Source of the DNA: a bacterium
GTDB taxonomy: Archaea > Thermoproteota > Nitrososphaeria > Nitrososphaerales > CADDZS01
Assembly: GCA_027310845.1 (NCBI GenBank)
Contig: DAIDAB010000074.1
Location: forward strand, 1-8,982
Reading direction: 5' to 3'
DNA: 8,982 nt
Below, piece by piece: positions 1 to 6,355 of this stretch. Positions within the stretch are counted from its first letter, which is position 1, and each line of letters opens with the position of its first letter. A program made the position numbers and the translations under genes. Below the pieces are notes generated by a model that was not told where the DNA came from, did no database searches, and worked only from the letters and a program-made list of their open reading frames with translations.

Positions 1-1004
1 ACTCGAAAGCATATGCCAATGATTGCGGTCGTGAGTAGTATGTTTGCAATGTTGAGGCTCAAGAATTCTCCCTTGCCGCTAGCCACAGGGGCAACAAACC
101 AATTCGGGAGAGGAACCACTGTGTTGAGCAAGATCATTAGAAAGAATGCCACGATGAATAGTGGGAATGCACCAATAACGCTCCCGTAATTCGAAACGCT
201 CTGAGCCTTTGGATCTTTCTTACCTTTCCTTGCAAATCTCATGACAAGTAAAAGGATGACTGGAGCGAGAAGCCCGATCCTGATAGATTTCACCCACAAT
301 GCGGGAAGCAGTGATGCGTTTCCGCCACCCTGAAGAGCGGCGGCGACAAGCTGAGGAAGGTCAAGTGTCGGCGCTCCGGTCCAGATACCATACACATTTG
401 TGCTGAGAGAGAGTAGTCCATCAAGAACTGGATAGAGGAACAGGACAAACGTCCCGAACACAAGAATAGTGGCAAGAGCCATGCCCGCAGAATCTTCGTC
501 TGACTTGATGGCCTGCTGGGTCGCGACAATTGCTGATATGCCACAGATCCCTGTTCCGACCGAAACGAGGACGCTAGAGTGGTCATCGAGGCGAAGGAGC
601 TTCCCAAGAAAATACGCAACAATCATTGGTATCACGACTGTGATGAGTCCAATCGCAAGAATCCACTGCGATCCAGGTTTCAACCACAGGTCGTAGGAAA
701 AGTTCAGCCCGTACAGCACTATGCCGATTTTGAGGAGCCATCTTGTCGAGAACTGCAGTCCGTTTGAGAATCTGCTCGGAAGAATAACAATGTTCGTGAC
801 CACTATTGCAATCACCGCAGCTATCATGAGTGAGATGACTGGTGCAGGGACGTGGTAGACTGATTCAACATAGTCTGACTCGAACCAGTAGATGAGTTCA
901 GAGACAACTGCTATTGGAAGTACAATAAGGAGTAGTCCTGGTATCGCTGATTTTGTTTCAGCCCAAGAAGGGAGTAGCTTGAATGATGCCAAATAGGGTC
1001 TCAA
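1..1004 (-). CDS. YeiH/UPF0324-family membrane transporter (putative sulfate exporter family), C-terminus cut by window edge
   Basis: Reading the minus strand from position 1004 gives 334 uninterrupted codons that run off the left edge. The protein is strongly hydrophobic with roughly eight or nine visible membrane segments. Family signatures are clear: KIGIVLYGL (residues 92-100), VGTGICGISAI (149-159), ATILVFGTFVLFLYPVL (178-194) and GIWTGAP..DLPQLVAA (206-222). These match the conserved YeiH/Cons_hypoth698 core. Database entries usually call this family a sulfate exporter, but substrate evidence is thin. Two deviations stand out: the usual GTSICG is GTGICG, and the usual loop with a His-Asp pair before QV reads TLDLPQL. 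The start is uncertain. A TAG at 1007-1005 is followed directly by TTG (1004) and, four codons on, a second TTG (992). Neither has a convincing SD or TATA box, and the first in-frame ATG lies inside a membrane helix. About 60 C-terminal residues should lie outside the window. Confidence 0.88.
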   Translation of the reverse strand, partial: MRPYLASFKLLPSWAETKSAIPGLLLIVLPIAVVSELIYWFESDYVESVYHVPAPVISLMIAAVIAIVVTNIVILPSRFSNGLQFSTRWLLKIGIVLYGLNFSYDLWLKPGSQWILAIGLITVVIPMIVAYFLGKLLRLDDHSSVLVSVGTGICGISAIVATQQAIKSDEDSAGMALATILVFGTFVLFLYPVLDGLLSLSTNVYGIWTGAPTLDLPQLVAAALQGGGNASLLPALWVKSIRIGLLAPVILLLVMRFARKGKKDPKAQSVSNYGSVIGAFPLFIVAFFLMILLNTVVPLPNWFVAPVASGKGEFLSLNIANILLTTAIIGICFR

Positions 1005-1269
1005 CTACCAAAAGATTGAATGTAGATTCCGGATTCAACTATCTGATGCAGAAATGTCGCTGACTATGACTAGGCATGAGGAGAAATTTTCTATTCGGAT
1101 TTTCTGCGATTGGTTTGGCTTCAAGATTTTAGCTCTTCACTTCGAGGAAAAAACGATGCAAATTGGGTTTATCAATTTGTTTGTTTGATGCTGCTTGAAC
1201 CACTTTCGAGGAGTTAAAGCGATGTCTAAAATACACTCGAAGAGTGAATTCTTTCAGAAATGACCGTGT
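1005..1269. promoter_or_regulatory. Divergent spacer between the YeiH-like gene and glycerate kinase
   Basis: This 265-base spacer separates two divergently transcribed genes, so it must hold both promoters. For the right-hand gene a TATA-like TAAAATA at 1227-1233 would place a start of transcription near 1256. Immediately after that box is the perfect short palindrome CACTC-GAA-GAGTG (1234-1246), a possible operator. The spacer also has two similar segments 64 bases apart, CACTTCGAGGA (1138-1148) and CACTTTCGAGGA (1201-1212). Each is followed about ten bases later by an ATG that opens a very short reading frame. No clear TATA box was found for the left-hand gene. Confidence 0.5.
1227..1233 (+). 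promoter_or_regulatory. TATA-like promoter element of glycerate kinase
   Basis: TAAAATA is centred about 40 bases before the TTG at 1270. With normal archaeal spacing (about 26 bases) transcription would begin near 1256 and leave a leader of about 14 bases. The same TATA-to-start distance is seen at 4908-4950 and 8926-8968. A short palindrome sits just downstream at 1234-1246. Confidence 0.45.
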
Positions 1270-2646
1270 TTGGCTCACAAACCAAGTTTGATTAGATATC
1301 CGAAGCTGGCAAGCCAGTCAACTCGCGCGCGCAGCGATGCTATTTGCGCATTGAATGAAGCTCTTCGGGCAGCAGATCCCAGAGTGATATTGCGGCAAAA
1401 GGTCAGCCTCCAAGGTTCAATTCTAACTCTCGCGACAATCAAACTGAATCTTACAAACTTTTCGAGAGTTCTTGTAATCGGAGGAGGAAAAGCAACCGCA
1501 GGTATGGCTGTCGAGATGGAGAAGATCCTTGGAAGTCATCTGAGGGCAGGAGTAGTGAATATTCCTGATTATACAAGGCCAAAACCAGAGTCTTCCAGGA
1601 TTGAGTTTTACGCAGCGACCCATCCTATCCCGAGTGCAAAAGGTATCAAAGGCGTGCAAAGGATGCTAGATCTTGTTGGCAAGCCATCAATTGATGATTT
1701 AGTAATCTGTTTGATCTCAGGCGGAGGATCGTCATTAATGCCGATGCCTCTTGAGGGAATCGCAATTTTGGATCTTGAGAAAATAACTAACCTGCTTCTG
1801 AAATCTGGTGCAGACATACACCAGATAAACACTGTCAGAAAGCATCTTTCCGCAATCCAGGGTGGGCGGCTCGCTCAGAAACTCTATCCAGCAAGAGTTG
1901 TCTCGCTCATAATTTCCGATGTTGTTGGAGATAACCTTGACTTTGTGGCATCTGGACCCACAGTTCCTGATTCAACTACTTACCTAGATGCAAAGGAAAT
2001 TCTCCTGAAACATCGCTTGTGGGACAAAGTTCCGAAGGTGAGTGCGCTAATCGAGTCTGGCGTTTCAGACAAGTCTCTTGAGTCGCCAAAGCAGGATTCC
2101 AAGATCTTCAAACGAGTGACAAACATCCTAGTGGGAAGCAACGAAGAATCGTGCGAAGCTGTAGCAAGATACTTGAAGAATGCGGGATACAAGACCTTGA
2201 TTCTCTCGACCCAGGTTCAGGGAGAGGCTATGGAAGTTGCAAAAGTCTTTTCAGGCATCCTATCTGATATCCGAATTCATGGCTTGCCTTTGAAGCCTCC
2301 TGCCGCACTCATCGCAGGAGGAGAGACCACGGTGACAGTATCAGGTCGTGGACACGGGGGAAGAAATCAGGAACTGGCACTGTCCGTTGCTATTGGAATC
2401 TCTGGTCTAGGAAACGTATCGTTTGCTTCGATGGGAACCGACGGAGTCGATGGTCCTACAGACGCAGCAGGAGCAATTGTAGATGGAGAGACGCTTAGAA
2501 GGGCCGCTCGATTGAAGATGAATGCGAATTCTTTTCTTGTGAACCATGATTCGTACAGTTTCTTCAAGCGGCTGGGAGATTTTCTAATCACTGGGCCGAC
2601 TGGAACCAATGTAAATGATATTATGGTTCTTGTTGCTCCTAAGTGA
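1270..2646 (+). CDS. gck: Glycerate 2-kinase, MOFRL family (2-phosphoglycerate forming)
   Basis: Transfers phosphate from ATP to glycerate; archaeal members make 2-phosphoglycerate, which feeds enolase in the non- or semi-phosphorylative Entner-Doudoroff pathway. It is a cytosolic enzyme of 458 residues, normal for the family. The N-terminal DUF4147 domain (about 20-270) has the nucleotide-binding stretch VLVIGGGKATAG (67-78) with K74, the SGGGSSL loop (150-156), HQINTVRKHLSAIQGGR (184-200) and LIISDVVGD (213-221) with D217. The C-terminal MOFRL domain (about 345-458) has AGGETTV (349-355), GRGHGGRNQELAL (359-371) with R365, and MGTDGVDGPTDAAGA (388-402). K74, D217 and R365 correspond to catalytic residues proposed for bacterial members. 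The start is a TTG with no strong SD. A second TTG at 1288 (protein beginning MIRYPKLAS) would fit the family N-terminus equally well. An SD-preceded in-frame ATG at 1222 is separated from the gene by a TGA at 1261. The 3' end overlaps convergent pyk by 8 bases. Confidence 0.95.
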   Translation: MAHKPSLIRYPKLASQSTRARSDAICALNEALRAADPRVILRQKVSLQGSILTLATIKLNLTNFSRVLVIGGGKATAGMAVEMEKILGSHLRAGVVNIPDYTRPKPESSRIEFYAATHPIPSAKGIKGVQRMLDLVGKPSIDDLVICLISGGGSSLMPMPLEGIAILDLEKITNLLLKSGADIHQINTVRKHLSAIQGGRLAQKLYPARVVSLIISDVVGDNLDFVASGPTVPDSTTYLDAKEILLKHRLWDKVPKVSALIESGVSDKSLESPKQDSKIFKRVTNILVGSNEESCEAVARYLKNAGYKTLILSTQVQGEAMEVAKVFSGILSDIRIHGLPLKPPAALIAGGETTVTVSGRGHGGRNQELALSVAIGISGLGNVSFASMGTDGVDGPTDAAGAIVDGETLRRAARLKMNANSFLVNHDSYSFFKRLGDFLITGPTGTNVNDIMVLVAPK

Positions 2647-4063
2647 GCTCCTGTGCCATGAGTGTCATGCCCTTTATTTTGGAAGATGTCTGATCATCGA
2701 GGAGGAGCACCCTGTCTCCATTTCCGAATATCTCTTTCTTTACGAGTCTATCAAGCGTCGAGATAAGAGTCACATCATGAGAACCGGATTCTGCCATTAT
2801 TGGAAATGCGCCCCACACAATCTTGAGTTTCCTGAGGTCAGATTCTCTTTCTGATACTGCAATTATCGGTGTGCGTGTTCTGATCCTTGATATCTTCGGG
2901 AGCATGTGTGCAGATCTGAGCTTTGTGAGGATAGCCTTTGCACCGATTCTGACAGATGTCTCAGCTGTTGCTGTGCTTATTGCATCCTCGAGATTTTGCA
3001 CTCCGTGTGAAGTCTCTATAGTCCTTCTACTCTTATACATTCTTTCCTCGGCTCGCATGGAAACTCTGTGCAGCATCCTGACGCATTCAACAGGATATTT
3101 TCCAACTGCAGTCTCCTCGGAGAGCATGACTGCGTCCGTTCCGTCGAATATCGCATTTGCGACGTCGCTGACTTCTGCCCGAGTCGGAAAGGGATTGCTT
3201 ACCATTGTTTCGAGCATCTGAGTTGCAGTTATCACTGGAATCCCTGCGTCATTGCAACTAGAAATGATCTGCTTTTGGAGCTCGGGAACCATTTCTATTG
3301 GATTCTCCACGCCTAGATCTCCTCTTGCGACCATGAGCGCGTCTGAAGACTTGACGATTTCCTGAATGTTCTCAAGGGCTTCTCTTTTCTCGATTTTCGC
3401 GATAATCGACACGTTTTCTCCTCTTCTCTTCACGAATCTTCTGACCGATTCGATGTCTTGTGCCGACCTCACAAAGGAGACGGCAACAAAATCAACTCCA
3501 TGTTCTAGACCAAAAGAAAGGAAATTTCTGTCTTGATCAGTGAAAGTCTCGAAGCTTTGACTGAGCTTTGGGGCGTTGACTCCCTTTCCAGATAGCAACG
3601 GTCCACCGGTGACACATTTACACTTGATTTCGGTCGTGCTCGTTTTTAAGACCTTGAGCCTGATAGAGCCATCCGAGAGAAAGATGAGAGAACCCTCAAC
3701 TACGTAGTGTGGAAGATTTCCAGATCTCAAAGGAACTAGTTGCGAATCTCCTATAATCTTTCTTGTCGTCAGTGTCACGAGCGAGCCTTTCTTGATGTTC
3801 ACAGTAGTGTCATGGAGTGTTCCAACTCGAAATTTTGGCCCAGGCAGATCCTGGAGTATCGCGACCTGCTTACCTGTTCTTTCGCATATCTTTCTGATTG
3901 ACCTTATGACCTCAAGATGCTCCGATGGGCTGCCGTGAGAGAAATTCAACCTCGCGCAGTCCATTCCAGCATTCGCTAGTTTTCCCAGCATCTGCTCTGA
4001 GCTCGTCGCAGGCCCTATTGTGCAGACTATCTTTGTATGCCTGCGTCCTAAGAGATTCTCCAT
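2639..4063 (-). CDS. pyk: Pyruvate kinase
   Basis: Converts phosphoenolpyruvate and ADP to pyruvate and ATP, the last step of glycolysis. The 474-residue length is normal. The A domain opens with KIVCTIGPAT (11-20) and the substrate loop CARLNFSHG (36-44; R38, N40, S42). The B domain spans about 73-170. Catalytic residues are visible: D72 in the metal/K+ site, K223 and E225 in IIAKIEK, D249 in ARGDLG, and T281 in ATQMLE. PTRAEVSDVANAIFDGTDA (293-311) and MLSEETAVGKYP (313-324) are textbook signatures. A C-terminal domain of about 120 residues follows. The B-domain entry reads DLPGPKFRVG (72-81), with Lys where K+-dependent enzymes have Glu (E117, rabbit numbering). The ATG at 4063 has no good SD; an AT-rich TTATTAA about 35 bases upstream suggests a short leader. 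It converges on glycerate kinase with an 8-base overlap, and both enzymes serve the same lower-glycolysis segment. Confidence 0.97.
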   Translation of the reverse strand: MENLLGRRHTKIVCTIGPATSSEQMLGKLANAGMDCARLNFSHGSPSEHLEVIRSIRKICERTGKQVAILQDLPGPKFRVGTLHDTTVNIKKGSLVTLTTRKIIGDSQLVPLRSGNLPHYVVEGSLIFLSDGSIRLKVLKTSTTEIKCKCVTGGPLLSGKGVNAPKLSQSFETFTDQDRNFLSFGLEHGVDFVAVSFVRSAQDIESVRRFVKRRGENVSIIAKIEKREALENIQEIVKSSDALMVARGDLGVENPIEMVPELQKQIISSCNDAGIPVITATQMLETMVSNPFPTRAEVSDVANAIFDGTDAVMLSEETAVGKYPVECVRMLHRVSMRAEERMYKSRRTIETSHGVQNLEDAISTATAETSVRIGAKAILTKLRSAHMLPKISRIRTRTPIIAVSERESDLRKLKIVWGAFPIMAESGSHDVTLISTLDRLVKKEIFGNGDRVLLLDDQTSSKIKGMTLMAQELT

Positions 4064-4094
4064 TTGCCATCAGGTTGGGGAGGCAGGAGCACAG

Positions 4095-4101
4095 TTAATA
4101 A
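4095..4101. promoter_or_regulatory. TATA-like element between divergent pyk and DUF1614 gene
   Basis: TTAATAA (TTATTAA on the minus strand) is the only AT-rich box in the short pyk/DUF1614 spacer. On the minus strand it is about 35 bases before the pyk ATG and would give a leader of about 8 bases. On the plus strand it would put a start near 4125, about 35 bases before the preferred DUF1614 start. It could serve either gene or both. No other candidate was seen. Confidence 0.35.
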
Positions 4102-4159
4102 CAGTGCGCTCCTATCAAACATTCAAGCTAGGAATATACTGTTCAAGGAACGAAACCCT

Positions 4160-4861
4160 TTGAGTTCTTCAATCCCAGTCTACAGCCATCATGGAAAGTA
4201 TCCGCTTGCCATCCTGAGCGCGCTCCTGATGATCATAGTCGCGTTTCTATTCGTTGGGGTGGCAGAGGTTGCTTTTGCGCAGATTGGAATAACAAGACTG
4301 GAGTTTATCGTAATTCTATTCGCCACATTTGTAGGGAGTTTCGTGAATATTCCCGTGTGGAAAATAAGGGAAGTCCAGCGTGTCTACGAGTTTGAACAGG
4401 TCAGGATCTTCTGGATGAATTATCGCATTCCTCGTATTCGCCTGAAAGAAGTCTCAACACTTGTTGCGGTGAATCTCGGCGGGGCAATCATTCCAGTCTT
4501 GGTATCGATTTACCTTCTTGCAACCCACCTTTCTCAGATTCCTTATGCGTTGTTTGCCGTGGCAATCACTGCTTTCATTGTCAATCGCGTCGCAAAAGGA
4601 GTGAGAGGAGTGGGCATCGTCACCCCGTTTCTAGTTCCACCTATTGTGGCCGCCTTGGTTTCGTACATTTTGATGCCGGTTTCGCCGAGCGCTATAGCTT
4701 ATGTCTCAGGAACACTTGGTGCGCTTATTGGCGCTGATCTTGCAAACTTGAATAAATTGGGCAAGCTCGGGGCACCAGTTGCCAGCATTGGTGGTGCAGG
4801 CACGTTCGATGGCGTATTCCTTACCGGAATCATCGCAGTGGTTCTTCTATCGATATTCTAA
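4160..4861 (+). CDS. DUF1614-family integral membrane protein
   Basis: The molecular function is unknown; the family is a multi-pass membrane protein shared by archaea and some bacteria. The preferred product has 233 residues. Its conserved blocks run in the family order: GSFVNIPVW (59-67), NLGGAIIPV (105-113), GVGIVTPFLVPPIVAAL (150-166), AYVSGTLGALIGADLANL (180-197) and ASIGGAGTFDGVFLTGIIAV (208-227). Six or seven hydrophobic segments can be drawn. D193 (GAD) and D217 (TFDG) lie in the two strongest motifs. The frame is open from a TTG at 4064, directly abutting the pyk start codon, but that adds 32 polar residues. I prefer TTG at 4160 because AAGGAA (4145-4150) precedes it and the hydrophobic region then begins near residue 14, as is usual for the family. 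There is no in-frame ATG near either site. The dioxygenase-like gene begins 88 bases downstream, so co-transcription is possible. Confidence 0.88.
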   Translation: MSSSIPVYSHHGKYPLAILSALLMIIVAFLFVGVAEVAFAQIGITRLEFIVILFATFVGSFVNIPVWKIREVQRVYEFEQVRIFWMNYRIPRIRLKEVSTLVAVNLGGAIIPVLVSIYLLATHLSQIPYALFAVAITAFIVNRVAKGVRGVGIVTPFLVPPIVAALVSYILMPVSPSAIAYVSGTLGALIGADLANLNKLGKLGAPVASIGGAGTFDGVFLTGIIAVVLLSIF

Positions 4862-4907
4862 GTTGGTCTGGAGGTTGCTACCAAGTCAGTCATACAATAC
4901 TACTAGG

Positions 4908-4942
4908 TATATTAGGACGACCAGCTTTAAATCAGAAAGTGA
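4908..4942 (+). promoter_or_regulatory. TATA box and SD of the dioxygenase-like gene
   Basis: TATATT at 4908-4913 is about 40 bases before the ATG at 4950 and predicts a transcription start near 4937. AAAGTGA at 4936-4942 contains the archaeal SD core GTGA, seven bases before the ATG. A second AT-rich box, TTTAAA (4926-4931), is too close to the start to fit the normal spacing as well. This promoter supports independent transcription from the DUF1614 gene. Confidence 0.45.
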
Positions 4943-4969
4943 CTATTTCATGCAATTCAAATCAGAAAG
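4929..4969 (+). repeat. Pair of 11-base direct repeats across a start codon
   Basis: AAATCAGAAAG occurs at 4929-4939 and again at 4959-4969, exactly 30 bases apart. The first copy overlaps the presumed SD region and the second lies in codons 4-7 of the dioxygenase-like gene. It may be chance duplication or a regulatory element. Confidence 0.4.
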
Positions 4970-6026
4970 CATAAACAAATTGTCAGGTTTGATCAAGGGT
5001 CTACACCACATCACGCTTGTGACTTCAAATCAAGAGGTGAACAGGAGATTTTACACCGAGGTGCTTGGACTCAAGCGAGTGAAGCTCACTGTCAACCAAG
5101 ATGATATTTACCATCGACATCTTTTCTACGCTGATGAAAAAGGAACTACCGGAAGCGCCATAACATTCTTTGAGTGGCCCGAACTTCCGAAGGGAGAGAT
5201 CGGGCTAGGCTCTCCGCATCATCTTGCATACACTGTGCCGCGCATTGACGCGATTCCAAAATGGAAGTTTTGGCTCTCCTCGCAAGGGGTATCGGTTGAA
5301 GGGCCTTTCGTTCGTGGCGGGAGGATCTCACTATATCTCAGAGATCCTGATGGTGTGATAGTTGAGATTACAACCCCAAACACAGACAATATTTCTTCAG
5401 AATACATCAAAGAGCTTGAACACCTAGCACCTTCAGTTTCGGAAATAACTCAAGAGATGAAGCTTACCACATTTGACCACGCGACGCCAATCTCAAGCGA
5501 TCACGATCTCACAGAGCGTTTCCTAGAAAAGCTCCTTGGACTCAAAAGTTCCACGCGCACGAATCCAGATCAGGAAGGAACCACAATACTTGAAATTGGA
5601 AACGAAGACAGATCCGACTTTTTGCGTTACATCGCTACGCCAAGTGCAAGGGATGGATTCGTCGGAAAGGGCAACGTACATCACATTGCAATGAGCGTGG
5701 AAGAAGATGAAGATCAGCTAAAGATAATGCGCAGGCTCAACGATACTGGAATAGGAAACTCTGGTATTGTAGACCGATTCTGGTTCAAGTCGCTTTACTT
5801 TAGAGATCCAGACGGCAACCTCCTTGAGATTGCCACAAAGCGTCCAGGTTATACTGCGGACGAGCCCTTGGAGAAACTGGGTTCAAAACTCGTCCTGCCA
5901 GCGTGGCTAGAGCCGAGCAGGCAGAGAATCGAAAAGAAGCTCGAAGCGCAGGATGCAAGAAGCAGTGGAGAGTGGCCCCCATCATATCCTTTGCTTAAAT
6001 CGCCACCAGAGAGCTTGCAGAATTGA
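4950..6026 (+). CDS. Two-module VOC protein, ring-cleaving (extradiol-type) dioxygenase family, PcpA/MhqO-like
   Basis: Probably a cytosolic Fe(II)-dependent dioxygenase that opens hydroquinone- or catechol-type rings; the substrate cannot be read from sequence. The 358-residue protein has two glyoxalase/VOC modules. Module 1 (about 14-142) shows LHHITLVT (18-25), HHLAYTV (90-96) and LRDPDGVIVEITTP (130-143). Module 2 (about 172-300) shows FDHATPIS (175-182), VHHIAMSV (243-250) and FRDPDGNLLEIATKRPGYTADE (284-305). H20, H245 and E293 align with the PcpA metal ligands H11, H227 and E276. H91, E139 and H177 form a second possible ligand set. A charged 58-residue tail follows, with the LVLPAWLEPSRQRIEKKL segment usual in this family. 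The ATG at 4950 has a GTGA SD and a TATA box. The frame remains open upstream to 4779, but that extension lies inside the DUF1614 C-terminal motif. No other aromatic-degradation gene is in the window. Confidence 0.88.
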   Translation: MQFKSESINKLSGLIKGLHHITLVTSNQEVNRRFYTEVLGLKRVKLTVNQDDIYHRHLFYADEKGTTGSAITFFEWPELPKGEIGLGSPHHLAYTVPRIDAIPKWKFWLSSQGVSVEGPFVRGGRISLYLRDPDGVIVEITTPNTDNISSEYIKELEHLAPSVSEITQEMKLTTFDHATPISSDHDLTERFLEKLLGLKSSTRTNPDQEGTTILEIGNEDRSDFLRYIATPSARDGFVGKGNVHHIAMSVEEDEDQLKIMRRLNDTGIGNSGIVDRFWFKSLYFRDPDGNLLEIATKRPGYTADEPLEKLGSKLVLPAWLEPSRQRIEKKLEAQDARSSGEWPPSYPLLKSPPESLQN

Positions 6027-6028
6027 AC

Positions 6029-6046
6029 TTTCATTGCTTTCTTTTT
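6029..6046 (+). terminator. T-rich terminator after the dioxygenase-like gene
   Basis: A pyrimidine-rich stretch with a run of five T (6042-6046) begins three bases after the stop codon. Archaeal transcription commonly ends at such U-runs without a hairpin, so this is a reasonable terminator. Confidence 0.4.
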
Positions 6047-6077
6047 GGATCATACAAGTTAAGAGATATTCCCGCGC

Positions 6078-6103
6078 GTGAAACACGGAGATAGTTGTTT
6101 CAC
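6078..6103. repeat. Perfect 8-base inverted repeat (hairpin or operator)
   Basis: GTGAAACA (6078-6085) and TGTTTCAC (6096-6103) are exact reverse complements separated by a 10-base loop. The pair lies 52 bases after the dioxygenase-like gene. It could be a transcript 3'-end hairpin or a protein-binding palindrome. A GAGGAG motif follows at 6114-6119. Confidence 0.5.
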
Positions 6104-6150
6104 ATAATAACCTGAGGAGCAAAACAAGAATTCCAACGAAACCTATCTAT

Positions 6151-6237
6151 ATGGACATCCTGTATGGGTTCAATTGTTTCAATACAGGAATTGTGGCTTC
6201 TGCCTATTTCATTGGAATAATTGCATCTATTCTCTAA
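6151..6237 (+). CDS. Possible 28-residue single-helix membrane micropeptide
   Basis: ATG at 6151 opens a 28-codon frame ending in TAA at 6235-6237. The second half (TGIVASAYFIGIIASIL, residues 12-28) is a convincing transmembrane helix ending at the stop. The frame is open upstream to a TGA at 6079 but has no earlier ATG, GTG or TTG. No SD sits at the right distance; a GAGGAG at 6114-6119 is about 30 bases upstream. The region lies within a 12-base inverted repeat with one mismatch (6130-6141 against 6207-6218), so it could instead be part of a structured RNA or the worn-down end of an old membrane gene. The spacer 6027-6355 holds no other recognisable gene or tRNA. Confidence 0.2.
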   Translation: MDILYGFNCFNTGIVASAYFIGIIASIL

Positions 6238-6283
6238 AGCAATGGCTTTTCTCTACTTATGATATCCAGCCTAGCAAGGGATC

Positions 6284-6288
6284 AAAAA
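6284..6288 (-). terminator. Possible T-run terminator after the trans-sulfuration gene
   Basis: AAAAA on the plus strand is a five-T run on the minus strand about 70 bases beyond the stop of the trans-sulfuration enzyme gene. It is the strongest T-run in that downstream region, but weak by itself. Confidence 0.25.
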
Positions 6289-6355
6289 CAGCTTGCGGTG
6301 AGGTAGATTCCAGAAGACACAAGAATCACCTATTCAATACGCGCATTACACAGGG

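Noticed and set aside
290..622. A 110-codon minus-strand frame inside the YeiH-like gene
   Set aside because: It is an alternate frame of the same strand; the overlapping frame carries clear YeiH motifs and membrane helices.
1261..1263. The TGA before glycerate kinase as a selenocysteine codon
   Set aside because: No selenocysteine insertion structure is visible, the family has no known Sec at its N-terminus, and the conserved protein begins after it.
2823..3221. A 132-codon plus-strand frame opposite pyruvate kinase
   Set aside because: It lies wholly antisense to conserved pyruvate kinase sequence and has no recognisable features; it is a shadow.
4064..4159. TTG 4064 as the start of the DUF1614 protein, abutting the pyk ATG
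   Set aside because: It would add 32 polar residues not typical of the family and has no SD. It remains possible but is less likely than TTG 4160.
4779..4949. N-terminal extension of the dioxygenase-like gene back to an ATG at 4779
   Set aside because: It overlaps the strongly conserved C-terminal motif of the DUF1614 protein in another frame and its translation looks random. ATG 4950 has a TATA box and a GTGA SD.
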